From SLRI01 sp964460465 (lineage in GTDB: Bacteria; Pseudomonadota; Alphaproteobacteria; Geminicoccales; Geminicoccaceae), in contig CAYWSB010000096.1 in the NCBI GenBank assembly GCA_964460465.1, forward strand, positions 1 through 20,724: DNA of 20,724 nt. Reading direction: 5' to 3'. The notes under the pieces are model-generated. The model made no database searches. It saw only the letters and a list, made by a program, of their open reading frames with translations, and was not told where the DNA came from. Below are positions 7,451 through 14,734 of the stretch, in pieces (the stretch's first letter is position 1; each line of letters begins with the position of its first letter). Position numbers and translations under genes: made by a program.

Positions 7451-8278
7451 ATGCGCGTCCGCGCCGTCGCCGCGCTGGCGCTGCTCGCCCTTGGCGTCGC
7501 CGGCTGCAGCGGGCGGCCCGGCGCACCGTCGCCCGCGGTCGTCGCCAGCCCGGTGTTCCCGATCGCGCAAGAGGCCGCGCTGACGATCGCCGAGGCGGCG
7601 CTGGCGAGCGAGATCCGTCCCGACCTGATCGAGCCGGTGCGTCGCCCCCATCCTGGCCATCGCGGCTGGCTGCGCTTCGTCGTCGGGCTCGACTCGCTGA
7701 CCGTCTTCGTCGCCCCCGCCCGCGGCATCGACGCTGCCGGACAGGTCCGGCAGGGCCACGTCTTCATCGCCGGCTACGACGGCAGCTACGGGCCCGGCGG
7801 CGGCGCCCTCGCCCGCCGCGTGCTCGACCACGCGGTGGCGGCGGCCACCCGACTGGCCGAGCCGCTCCGACCGTGGTCCGGGCGCGACGCGGTCCGGGGT
7901 GGCTGCCGTCCGGCGTCGGGACGGCACAAACCCGGTCGCCGACGCCGCCGGGCGCCGCTTCAGCGTTCCTTAACCTGCGTCGGTCAGAGTGCGAACTCGT
8001 CGGTTTGCGGAATCTGCCCGAGCCAGGTTCCGGGCCGCCACGTCCGCCGACGGAGGTCCTCTTGGCGCCAGCGCCCGTCCGCCTGTTCCGGCCCGCGACC
8101 GCGCCGCACGCCCGGGACGTCGCCTGCCTCACCTCGCTGCGCTTCTTCGCCGCCGCGTGGGTCCTGGCCCTGCACTACAGCGAGCGCATGCCGGACGCCT
8201 TCAGCGCCTGGACCGCTTTCTTCGTCAACGGCCGGCTGGGCGTGGACTTCTTCTTCGTTCTCTCCGGCTTCATCCTGA
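7451..8278 (+). CDS. Small lipoprotein, 3' end uncertain (possible frameshift)
   Basis: It starts 22 bases after the racemase stop, with no clear Shine-Dalgarno. Residues 1-19 are a lipoprotein signal with lipobox VAGC (C19), so it is predicted to be membrane-anchored. Residues 20 to about 138 have strongly GC-ending codons and look coding, ending near ATRLAEPL. After about base 7866 the same frame becomes Arg/Cys-rich, non-coding-like sequence and runs on to a stop at 8276-8278, inside the acyltransferase gene. A hairpin sits at 7904-7926. Frame +3 has a TAA at 7971-7973, which would give a protein of about 173 residues if a one-base shift occurred near 7866. The function is unknown; no family was recognised. 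The end coordinate given is the literal open frame, not a confident gene end. Confidence 0.5.
   Translation: MRVRAVAALALLALGVAGCSGRPGAPSPAVVASPVFPIAQEAALTIAEAALASEIRPDLIEPVRRPHPGHRGWLRFVVGLDSLTVFVAPARGIDAAGQVRQGHVFIAGYDGSYGPGGGALARRVLDHAVAAATRLAEPLRPWSGRDAVRGGCRPASGRHKPGRRRRRAPLQRSLTCVGQSANSSVCGICPSQVPGRHVRRRRSSWRQRPSACSGPRPRRTPGTSPASPRCASSPPRGSWPCTTASACRTPSAPGPLSSSTAGWAWTSSSFSPASS
7904..7926. repeat. Perfect 8-bp inverted repeat (hairpin)
   Basis: TGCCGTCC (7904-7911), a 7-base loop, GGACGGCA (7919-7926). It sits just where coding character of the upstream lipoprotein frame fades. A stable GC hairpin here would suit a transcript 3' end, but no T-run follows, so an intrinsic terminator is not established. 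Confidence 0.4.
8052..8064 (+). promoter_or_regulatory. Ribosome binding site deciding a TTG start
   Basis: GGAGG (8052-8056), five bases, then TTG at 8062-8064. It fixes the acyltransferase start and gives the normal family length, where an upstream GTG would add about 63 atypical residues. Confidence 0.7.
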
Positions 8279-9204
8279 CCCACGTGTATCTGCGGCAGCT
8301 GCGGGACGGGCGCTTCTCGTTCCCGACCTTCGTGGCGCGGCGCCTCGCACGGCTCTACCCCCTGCACCTGGCCACGCTGCTCGCCGTGCTCGCCTATGTC
8401 GCGGCGGGTCGCTCGCTCGGCATCGCCGTCGAGAACCCCGACGCCTACACCTGGGCGACGTTCTGGCACAATCTCCTGATGATCCATGCCTGGGGCGTCT
8501 CGGACTCGATGAGCTGGAACTACGTCGCCTGGTCCATCAGTGCGGAGTGGTTCGCCTATCTCTCGTTCCTGCCGCTGGCGCTGCTGTTCATCCGCCTGCC
8601 GGGTGGCCACGCGGCGCGGCTGGCACTGGCGCTCGCGGCCTTCACCCTCCTCTACCTCGCCTCGCCGGCTCTCGTCGGCCAGGAGCTGACGCTGCTCACC
8701 TACGATTTCGCGATGCTGCGAATCCTGCCGGAGTTCATGCTGGGCATCGCCCTCTACCACCTGAGCCTGGACTGGGATCTCGATCGGCGCAGCGGGCCCT
8801 GGCTGCTCGCCTTCCTGGTCGCGGCGCTGCTGGCGGTGGCGCATCTCGACCTCGGCCACTATCCCGCGGTTCTGCTGCTGGCAGTGGTGATCTTCGCTGC
8901 GGCGTCCCTGGAGCGCCAGGGTGCTCTCGGCTTTCTCCGCAACCGCGCCCTGGTCTATCTCGGCGAGACCTCCTACGCGCTCTATATGACCCATGCGATC
9001 GTCTTCATCCTCTATTTCAAGGCGATGAGCCTGGTGCTGGGCGAGCGCTACGATGCCTGGGTCTGGTCTCTGGGGCCCGTGGCCCTGCTCGCCGCCTTCG
9101 TCACCGCGTCGCTGGCCTACCATCTGGTCGAGCACCCCGCCCGCCACTGGCTGACGTCGCGGGGTCGAGGCCGGCGCGCCGGCGCGATCGCCACGGCCTC
9201 CTGA
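8062..9204 (+). CDS. Acyltransferase 3 family integral-membrane protein
   Basis: 380 residues from the TTG at 8062, chosen because a perfect GGAGG (8052-8056) lies 5 bases upstream. The longer GTG-started frame from 7873 adds an Arg/Pro-rich, non-family extension. Family hallmarks are visible: SLRFFAAAWVLALHYSE with the conserved His in the first helix, LGVDFFFVLSGFILTHVYL, and RRLARLYPLHL just after it. About ten membrane helices follow, and near the end GETSYALYMTHAIVFIL and LVEHPARHWL, typical of the family. Acyltransferase-3 proteins move acyl groups (acetyl, succinyl and others) onto exported sugars, lipopolysaccharide, peptidoglycan or macrolides at the inner membrane. The acceptor cannot be inferred, since no glycan cluster is nearby. 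It follows the lipoprotein gene on the same strand. Confidence 0.87.
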   Translation: MAPAPVRLFRPATAPHARDVACLTSLRFFAAAWVLALHYSERMPDAFSAWTAFFVNGRLGVDFFFVLSGFILTHVYLRQLRDGRFSFPTFVARRLARLYPLHLATLLAVLAYVAAGRSLGIAVENPDAYTWATFWHNLLMIHAWGVSDSMSWNYVAWSISAEWFAYLSFLPLALLFIRLPGGHAARLALALAAFTLLYLASPALVGQELTLLTYDFAMLRILPEFMLGIALYHLSLDWDLDRRSGPWLLAFLVAALLAVAHLDLGHYPAVLLLAVVIFAAASLERQGALGFLRNRALVYLGETSYALYMTHAIVFILYFKAMSLVLGERYDAWVWSLGPVALLAAFVTASLAYHLVEHPARHWLTSRGRGRRAGAIATAS

Positions 9205-9212
9205 CCAACTTT

Positions 9213-9258
9213 ACCGGCAGGTGGCCGGTCGAGGGGTGCTGCAGCGGCGCAGCGCCGC
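9213..9258. repeat. Two adjacent GC hairpins downstream of the acyltransferase gene
   Basis: ACCGGC (9213-9218), a 5-base loop, GCCGGT (9224-9229); and a 15-base palindrome GCGGCGC-A-GCGCCGC (9244-9258). Both lie within 55 bases of the acyltransferase stop and may end its transcript, but neither has a T-tract. The rest of the 279-base gap (9205-9483) shows nothing I can name. Confidence 0.3.
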
Positions 9259-9483
9259 ACCGCGGCGACGGCCCGATCGCGACGCTTGCCAGCGCGCCAG
9301 CGAGCCCATAGGTCCCGGTGTGGCATCGCTGCAGCAACGACGGCCGCTCGCAGGCTCCGAGCACATGCATCAACCGACCTCCCTTGCCGACCGACCTCGC
9401 GTGAGGGTCACCCGGCTGCCCGCGGAGCGACGGACGGCGGGCGATCGCCCTGCTCCCGGCGGTCCGTCCAGGCCACGATCCGG

Positions 9484-10566
9484 ATGACGCCGGCGCGACA
9501 AGCCGTCTCCTGGCTCGGCGTCCTCGTCGCCTTCGTCGCCCTGCTCTGGCTGCTGGGCGACGTGCTCGTGCCGTTCGTCGCCGGCATGGTGATTGCGTAT
9601 CTCCTGGATCCGCTGGCCGACCGGCTCGAGGCCTTCGGGCTCTCGCGCACCCTGGCGACAACGTTGCTCACCGTCCTTTTCATCCTGTCGATCCTCGGCG
9701 GCATCCTGCTGCTCGTGCCGGTGGTCGACGGTCAGGTCAGGAGCCTCCTGGCGAGCCTGCCCGAGATGATCGAGTCGGGCTGGGGATGGCTCGGCCCTTG
9801 GATCCAGGAGCTCCGCGCCCGCTTCGACCTCGCCACCGACGCCGAGCTGCAGGAGGCGCTCAAGACCTATGCCGGCAATCTCGGCGAGTGGGCGACCGGG
9901 CTGCTCGGCGGGCTCGCCTCGGGCGGAGCGGTCCTGTTGAACATCGTCTCGCTCCTGGTGATCACGCCGGTGGTCAGCTTCTACCTGCTGCGCGACTGGA
10001 ACGACCTCGTCCACACCGTGGACGGCTGGCTGCCCCGCGACCACCGCGACACCATCCGCCGTCTGCTCGGCGAGATCGACCGGAGCATCGCCGGCTTCCT
10101 GCGCGGCCAGATGTCCGTCTGCGTGCTGCTCGGCCTGTTCTACGGCCTCGGCCTCGCCGCGCTCGGGCTCAAGGGTGGCCTCGTGGTCGGCCTGCTCGCC
10201 GGGCTGATCTCGTTCATTCCCTATGTCGGCTCGATCAGCGGCTTCGTCGCCTCGATCGTCCTCGCCGCCGTGCAGTACGGGCCGACGGCCTGGCTCATGC
10301 TCGGCCTGACCGCCGGGCTGTTCGCCGTCGGCCAGTTCATCGAGGGCAACTTCCTGACCCCGAGGCTGGTCGGCTCGCGCGTCGGGCTGCATCCGGTCTG
10401 GGTGATCTTCGCGCTGCTCGCCGGCGGCTCGCTGTTCGGCTTCCTCGGCGTCATGCTGGCGGTGCCGGTGGCCGCCGCCATGGGCGTGCTCACCCGCTTC
10501 GCACTTTCCCGGTACCTGGCGAGCGCGCTCTATGCGGGACGGCAGGCGACGCGCGAGCGTGATTGA
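9484..10566 (+). CDS. AI-2E family transporter (PerM-like), copy 1
   Basis: 360 residues from the ATG at 9484. The open frame extends upstream to 9286, but that part is Arg-rich and lacks family features. No strong Shine-Dalgarno is seen. The protein is a typical AI-2E/PerM membrane protein: N-terminal helices with LGDVLVPFVAGMVIAYLLDP, a soluble central part, SFYLLRDWNDL, and the C-terminal core LISFIPYVGSISGF and IEGNFLTPRLVGSRVGL, ending FGFLGVMLAVPVAAA. About eight membrane helices are expected. The family was named for autoinducer-2 export by TqsA, but members also include Na+/H+ antiporters, so the substrate is open. It ends 6 bases from the convergent yggT-type gene. A second family member lies at 11117-12247. 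Confidence 0.87.
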   Translation: MTPARQAVSWLGVLVAFVALLWLLGDVLVPFVAGMVIAYLLDPLADRLEAFGLSRTLATTLLTVLFILSILGGILLLVPVVDGQVRSLLASLPEMIESGWGWLGPWIQELRARFDLATDAELQEALKTYAGNLGEWATGLLGGLASGGAVLLNIVSLLVITPVVSFYLLRDWNDLVHTVDGWLPRDHRDTIRRLLGEIDRSIAGFLRGQMSVCVLLGLFYGLGLAALGLKGGLVVGLLAGLISFIPYVGSISGFVASIVLAAVQYGPTAWLMLGLTAGLFAVGQFIEGNFLTPRLVGSRVGLHPVWVIFALLAGGSLFGFLGVMLAVPVAAAMGVLTRFALSRYLASALYAGRQATRERD

Positions 10567-10572
10567 GCCCCC

Positions 10573-10854
10573 TCAGAGCACCAGGAACTGGAAGGCCAGG
10601 TCGCGGATGAAGTAGAGTGCCAGGATCAGCACCATGGGCGAGATGTCGATGCCGCCGAGATTGGGCAGGATGTTGCGGATCGGCCGGAGCAGCGGCTCGG
10701 TGATCCGGTGCAGGAAGTCGCCGATCGTATAGATGAGGCGGTTGCCGGTGTTGACCAGGTTGAAGGTGACCAGGAGGCTGAGCACCACCATGGCGATGAG
10801 CAGCCAGATGTAGATCGTGATCACGGTGTTGATGAGATTGTAGACGGCGATCAT
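10573..10854 (-). CDS. YggT family membrane protein
   Basis: 93 residues from the ATG whose complement is 10852-10854, with GGAG about 8 bases upstream. The open frame continues upstream without family features. It has two hydrophobic helices, NTVITIYIWLLIAMVVLSLL and MVLILALYFIRDLAFQFLVL, separated by the conserved DFLHRITEPLLRPIRNILP, the hallmark of YggT proteins. Family members are small inner-membrane proteins linked to osmotic tolerance, cell-division or photosystem assembly in different lineages, with no agreed biochemical role. The length is normal for single-domain alphaproteobacterial members. It is convergent with the first AI-2E gene, 6 bases apart. Confidence 0.88.
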   Translation of the reverse strand: MIAVYNLINTVITIYIWLLIAMVVLSLLVTFNLVNTGNRLIYTIGDFLHRITEPLLRPIRNILPNLGGIDISPMVLILALYFIRDLAFQFLVL

Positions 10855-11000
10855 CGGGGCTCCGGCGGGTCGGCATGGTGACACGGGCGGCACGGCACGC
10901 GCAGCCGGGCCGGCGCGCGGCGGTCGCCGCCGAGGCACGGGCGTGACGCCTCGGACTTACGCGCCGGCCTCGCCGGTGACAAGGACTTCGGCGACGGCGC

Positions 11001-11024
11001 CGCGGCCGCGGGTCCGCGGCCGCG
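11001..11024. repeat. Perfect 11-bp GC palindrome upstream of tRNA-Ala
   Basis: CGCGGCCGCGG (11001-11011) and CCGCGGCCGCG (11014-11024) with a 2-base centre. It lies between the divergent yggT-type gene and the tRNA, 12 bases upstream of the tRNA promoter's -35 box, so it is not at a transcript end. It may be a protein-binding site or just extreme GC composition. Confidence 0.35.
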
Positions 11025-11035
11025 CATCAAGACGC

Positions 11036-11065
11036 TTGACAGCCGCCCCCCCGGCCACCGATATC
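11036..11065 (+). promoter_or_regulatory. Promoter of tRNA-Ala
   Basis: A perfect -35 TTGACA (11036-11041), an 18-base spacer, and a weak -10 GATATC (11060-11065). The transcript would begin a few bases before the mature tRNA 5' end at 11078. Confidence 0.6.
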
Positions 11066-11077
11066 CCGCTCACCCGT

Positions 11078-11153
11078 GGGGCCGTAGCTCAGCTGGGAGA
11101 GCGCTAGAATCGCACTCTAGAGGTCGCCGGTTCGATCCCGGTCGGCTCCACCA
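11078..11153 (+). tRNA. tRNA-Ala (anticodon CGC)
   Basis: 76 bases with all four stems. Acceptor GGGGCCG pairs with CGGCTCC (11143-11149) with one G3-T70 wobble, the universal alanine identity element. D-arm GCTC/GAGC, anticodon stem CTAGA/TCTAG, loop ATCGCAC with anticodon CGC at 11111-11113, T-arm GCCGG/CCGGT around TTCGATC, and encoded ACCA. It reads the GCG codon, which should be heavily used in a genome this GC-rich. Its 3' half lies under the terminal codons of the minus-strand permease gene. Confidence 0.95.
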
Positions 11154-12247
11154 ATCTCCCTGATCGCCGCCATCTCGCCCTCGACCTGCAGCCGCGGCGG
11201 CACCTCGCCGCGGCTGGAGAGCAGCACCGCCACCGGCCGTGTCGGCGCGAACTTGGCGAAGACGATCGCGATGATGACGGTGATCGGCACGGAGAGGAAC
11301 ATCCCCGCCACCCCCCAGATTCCGCCCCAGAAGGTGAGCGACAGGATGATCACGAACGGGCTCAGGTTCAAGGTCGTGCCCATCAGCCGCGGCTCGACAT
11401 AGTTGCCGATGACGGCCTGGATCAGGGTGAGCGACAAGGTCACGCTGAAGAAGGTGCCCCAGTCGTTGAACTGCAGCAGGGTGAGCAGGCCCGGCAGGAT
11501 CACGGCGAACAGCGAGCCGATGTTGGGCACGTAGTTGAACAGGAAGATGACCAGCGCCCAGAGGCTCGCGTAGTTGACCCCGGCCTGGGCCAGCACCACC
11601 CAGCAGAGCACCGCAGTCGCCAGGCTCACCAGGGTCTTGATCCAGATGTAGCGCTCGATCCGCTGCTCGATCTCGACCAGGGACTGGCGCAGCGCCTCGC
11701 TTTGCCGGCGGTCGTCGAACAGGCGGTCGATCTTCTGGTCGAAATTGCGCTGCTCGAGCAGCATGAAGGCGGTGTAGAGCGCGATCAGCCCGACATTGCC
11801 GAGCAGCGCACCCAGCCCGGTGGTGATCGAGAAGACGACGCTGGCGAAGTCGATCCGGCCGATGAGCTCGTCGACGACCGGCCGCTCGATGTTGAACAGC
11901 GCGGTGGTGCGCTCGATCAGGTCGATCAGGTTGGCCTGGTAGACCGGCGCCGCGCTGCGCACCTGGGCGACGTTGCGCGCGGCGATGTCGACGATCAGCC
12001 AGAAGAGGCCGGCCATGGTGAGGATCGCCAGGAGGCGGCAGGCGAGGTCGGGCAGGCGCCAGCCGGCCAGCTCGAGCCGCGCGTACAGCTTGCCGATGGC
12101 GTTGATCAACAGCCACAGCATGAAGGCGACGGCGAGCGGGATCAGGAAGCGGCTGCCGAAGATCAGGATCGAGCCCACCAGCGCCGCGCCGAGAAGGAAG
12201 CTGGTCCACCAGATCGGCCGGACGAGGGCGGAGTCGAGACCGGGCAT
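11117..12247 (-). CDS. AI-2E family transporter (PerM-like), copy 2
   Basis: 376 residues from the ATG whose complement is 12245-12247, with GAGAGG a short distance upstream. The longer open frame upstream is basic and not family-like. It has AI-2E features: LGAALVGSILIFGSRFLIPL at the N-terminus, LFNYVPNIGSLFAVILPGLL, IGNYVEPRLMGTTLNLSPF, and WGGIWGVAGMFLSVPITVI near the C-terminus, with about eight membrane helices. It is clearly diverged from the copy at 9484-10566. Its only in-frame stop (complement of 11117-11119) lies in the anticodon stem of tRNA-Ala, so the last dozen codons (GGADRDRTGDL) are tRNA antisense. The sequence before that (SSRGEVPPRLQVEGEM) is still plausible C-terminal tail. 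The substrate is unknown. Confidence 0.85.
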   Translation of the reverse strand: MPGLDSALVRPIWWTSFLLGAALVGSILIFGSRFLIPLAVAFMLWLLINAIGKLYARLELAGWRLPDLACRLLAILTMAGLFWLIVDIAARNVAQVRSAAPVYQANLIDLIERTTALFNIERPVVDELIGRIDFASVVFSITTGLGALLGNVGLIALYTAFMLLEQRNFDQKIDRLFDDRRQSEALRQSLVEIEQRIERYIWIKTLVSLATAVLCWVVLAQAGVNYASLWALVIFLFNYVPNIGSLFAVILPGLLTLLQFNDWGTFFSVTLSLTLIQAVIGNYVEPRLMGTTLNLSPFVIILSLTFWGGIWGVAGMFLSVPITVIIAIVFAKFAPTRPVAVLLSSRGEVPPRLQVEGEMAAIREIGGADRDRTGDL

Positions 12248-12419
12248 CGCTAACCTCTCGCTTCGTGCATCGGGCCGCCCCACCGCCGCCGGTGGTTTAC
12301 GAAAGCCGTCGGCATCTGGCATAGCACAGCCGCTCGCGGCAATCGAAGCATGCCCAGGCGACCGACGGCGGGTCTGCGGCCGGGCCGCGACCGCGCGCAG
12401 AGAGGGAGGATCGCGAAGT

Positions 12420-13727
12420 ATGACCATCGCAACGCCGCCCGGCTATCGTGCCCTCGACGAGGCGAGCCTTCCGGCCTTCCTCGCCACCCTGCCGCCGATC
12501 GCCGAGCGGCTCGGCGGCGGCTCCGGCGACTGGCGGGTGAGCGAGGTCGGCGACGGCAACCTCAACCTCGTCTTCATCGTCGAGGGGCCGGCGGGCGACA
12601 TCTGCGTCAAGCAGGCCCTGCCCTATGTCCGGCTGGTCGGCGACAGCTGGCCGCTGCCGCTCGAGCGGGCCTATTTCGAGTACCAGGCGACGGTCATCCA
12701 GGCGCGGCAGGTGGGTGCCCTGGTGCCGGCGCTCCTGCACTACGACCCGGAGCTCTTCCTCATCATCATGGAGCGGCTGAAGCCGCACATCATCATGCGG
12801 CGCGGCATGATCGACGCCGTGGTCTACCCGGCCTTCGTCGAGCACATCGTCGAGTACACGGCGAAAAGCCTCTACTTCACCTCCGACCTGGCGCTGCCGG
12901 CGGCCGAGAAGAAGCCGCTCATGGCGCTCTTCGCCGCCAACACCGCCCTCTGCAGGATCACCGAGGACCTGATCTTCACCGATCCCTACCGGATCGCCCC
13001 GCTCAACCGCTGGACCAGCCCCGAGCTCGACGACGTGGCCGCCGCGATCCGCTCGGACGCCGAGCTCAAGCGCGCGGTCTCGATCCTCAAGCTCAAGTTC
13101 CTCAGCCACGGCGAGGCGCTGCTGCACGGCGACCTGCACACCGGCTCGATCATGATCACCCAGTCCGACACCCGGGTGATCGACCCCGAGTTCGCCTTCT
13201 TCGGGCCGATGGCCTTCGACGTCGGCAAGCTGATCGGCAACCTGCTCCTCAGCTTCTTCAGCCAGACCGGGCACGAGCGGGAGCCGGGCGAGCGGGACGC
13301 CTACCGGCAGTGGACGCTGGACGTGATCGAGCGCTTCTGGAACGGCTTCGAGCGGCGCTTCCTCGAGCTCTGGACGCAGAACCGGACGGGCGACGCCTAC
13401 CCGCCCGACCTCTTCGAGAACGCCGAGGACGACGGCGGCGAGACGGGGCTGCGCTCGCTCGCCCAGGCCCAGCATGCCTTCATGCGCCAGCTTTTCGAGG
13501 ATGCGGTCGGCTATGCCGGGACCTCGATGATCCGCCGCATCCTCGGCCTCGCCCACAACATCGACATGGAGCTGATCGCGGACCCGGGGCTGCGCGCCGC
13601 CTGCGAGCGGCGGACCCTGCTGCTCGCCGTCGACCTCGTCAAGCAGGCCCGGCAGATCCCGAGCGTCGAGGCGGTGACCGCCAAGGCGGCGGCGCTTCAG
13701 GCGACGGCGACCGCCTCGTCGGGGTAG
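12420..13727 (+). CDS. mtnK: S-methyl-5-thioribose kinase
   Basis: 435 residues, normal for MtnK. The start is the ATG at 12420 after a GAGGGAGGA tract; the open frame runs further upstream but is antisense to the divergent permease gene. The enzyme phosphorylates 5-methylthioribose with ATP to 5-methylthioribose 1-phosphate, the step before MtnA in methionine salvage. Visible motifs are the Gly-rich GDGNLNLVF (residues 44-52), the ATP-binding Lys in CVKQALPYVR (K64), the catalytic loop HGDLHTGSI (236-244) and the metal-binding DPEFAFFGP (255-263). The fold is aminoglycoside-kinase-like. The next gene on this strand is mtnA, about 1 kb downstream. Its 3' end overlaps the convergent muralytic gene by 31 bases. 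No SAM riboswitch was recognised upstream. Confidence 0.93.
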   Translation: MTIATPPGYRALDEASLPAFLATLPPIAERLGGGSGDWRVSEVGDGNLNLVFIVEGPAGDICVKQALPYVRLVGDSWPLPLERAYFEYQATVIQARQVGALVPALLHYDPELFLIIMERLKPHIIMRRGMIDAVVYPAFVEHIVEYTAKSLYFTSDLALPAAEKKPLMALFAANTALCRITEDLIFTDPYRIAPLNRWTSPELDDVAAAIRSDAELKRAVSILKLKFLSHGEALLHGDLHTGSIMITQSDTRVIDPEFAFFGPMAFDVGKLIGNLLLSFFSQTGHEREPGERDAYRQWTLDVIERFWNGFERRFLELWTQNRTGDAYPPDLFENAEDDGGETGLRSLAQAQHAFMRQLFEDAVGYAGTSMIRRILGLAHNIDMELIADPGLRAACERRTLLLAVDLVKQARQIPSVEAVTAKAAALQATATASSG

Positions 13728-14605
13728 GCGTCGAGGGGTGCCGCGCCGTTGGCCGGCGAGGCGACAGCCGGCATCTGGGCGGTCGGGCGCGGCCACCAGA
13801 CCTCGTCGCCGAGGCGGTTCTGGCCGATGCGGAAGGCCTCGGCGAAGCGGTCGAGGCCGTGCCGCCCGCCATTGACGAGGCGCCGCGCCCGGGCGAGGTC
13901 GCTCTCCAGCAGCGCCTCCTTGATCGGCAGGCGCCGGTTGGCCAGGAAGGCCGCGAGGATCAGTCCGGCCGTGGCCGGGTCGTTGGCGCGCTCGGGCTCC
14001 TGCTCGAGCCTCGCACCCTGGCCGAGATGCCGTCCGATCTCGGCATAGTTGGCGCGGCCGGTGAGCTGGACGAAGCCCCGCCCCTTGAACCGCTCGCCGT
14101 CCGGCCGGCCGCGATTGCCGAGATCGGTGCGCGCGTCGTAGAGGTCGAACGGATGGCCGCCGGGCGAGGTGTTGAAGCGCGAGGGCAGCTCGTCCACGGG
14201 CTCGAAGGTCTCGGTCTCGGCGCGGATGGTGGCCAGCGCCATCAGCACCATCGGCGTCTCGACCACGGCGAAGCGGCGCAGGCCGGCGAGCACGTCCGGC
14301 AGGTGCCGGGCGATCGGGTCGAGGCGGGTGAAGGGGAACATGTCGGCCACGATCTCGACGGTGACCCGGCGCGTCGCGTCGGGCGCGGCCGGGGCCGGCT
14401 GGCCGTCGAGCCGGGCCCGGGTCAGCGGCCCGCAGATGCCGTCGGCGAGCAGCCCCTGCGCCCGCTGGAAGGCGATCAGCGCCGCCTCGGTCGCCGGGCC
14501 GAACCGGCCGTCCACCGCCCCGGGGCTGAAGCCGGCCGCCTTGAGCGCCTGCTGCAACCGCTCGACCGCGGCACCGCTGGCGCCGCGCCTGAGAACCGGA
14601 CCCAT
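13697..14605 (-). CDS. GH19-type muralytic enzyme with N-terminal peptidoglycan-binding domain
   Basis: 302 residues from the ATG whose complement is 14603-14605; CAGGAG lies 6 bases upstream. A TTG five codons earlier is less likely because it precedes this site. Residues 5-66 form a PG_binding_1 domain (LRRGASGAAVERLQQALKAA, VDGRFGPATEAALIAFQ, DGICGPLTRARL). Residues 85-280 are GH19 chitinase/lysozyme-like, with ATIRAETETF (candidate acid E130) and the diagnostic FKGRGFVQLTGRANY (173-187). The enzyme probably cleaves glycan chains of peptidoglycan. There is no signal peptide, which resembles phage endolysins and some secreted-by-other-route lysozymes. It lies on the opposite strand between mtnK and mtnA, so it looks inserted in a methionine salvage locus. 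No other phage gene is nearby. Confidence 0.85.
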   Translation of the reverse strand: MGPVLRRGASGAAVERLQQALKAAGFSPGAVDGRFGPATEAALIAFQRAQGLLADGICGPLTRARLDGQPAPAAPDATRRVTVEIVADMFPFTRLDPIARHLPDVLAGLRRFAVVETPMVLMALATIRAETETFEPVDELPSRFNTSPGGHPFDLYDARTDLGNRGRPDGERFKGRGFVQLTGRANYAEIGRHLGQGARLEQEPERANDPATAGLILAAFLANRRLPIKEALLESDLARARRLVNGGRHGLDRFAEAFRIGQNRLGDEVWWPRPTAQMPAVASPANGAAPLDAYPDEAVAVA

Positions 14606-14634
14606 GCCGTACTCCTGCAAGCCGTGACCACAGC

Positions 14635-14657
14635 GGTCCTATTATAGGAATATGACC
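14635..14657. promoter_or_regulatory. AT-rich imperfect inverted repeat between divergent genes
   Basis: GGTCCTATT (14635-14643), a 5-base centre, AATATGACC (14649-14657). The arms match at 8 of 9 positions, and a nested CCTAT-T-ATAGG palindrome overlaps the left arm. It lies about 30 bases upstream of the muralytic gene and about 78 bases upstream of mtnA. It is one of the few AT-rich spots here, so an operator or promoter core is plausible. No regulator is adjacent. Confidence 0.45.
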
Positions 14658-14734
14658 TTATTCGCAAGTGGTGTCGTCGACCGCCGCGATCTCCGCTATC
14701 GTGGCGCCCGGCAGCGAGCGCAGCGGAGACGGGG

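Noticed and set aside
5191..7767. 858-codon open frame on the minus strand spanning the unknown gene, spacer and racemase gene
   Set aside because: Upstream of 5988 it is antisense to the racemase gene, whose active-site motifs are complete; a ribosome site supports the start at 5988.
11070..12209. 379-codon minus-strand frame ending WWSRPGSNRRPLECDSS-type sequence
   Set aside because: The ending is the familiar translation of tRNA antisense, and the rest is an out-of-frame shadow of the AI-2E gene.
12248..12419. SAM-responsive riboswitch upstream of mtnK
   Set aside because: No conserved stem set or pseudoknot core of a known SAM riboswitch class could be recognised in the 172-base spacer.
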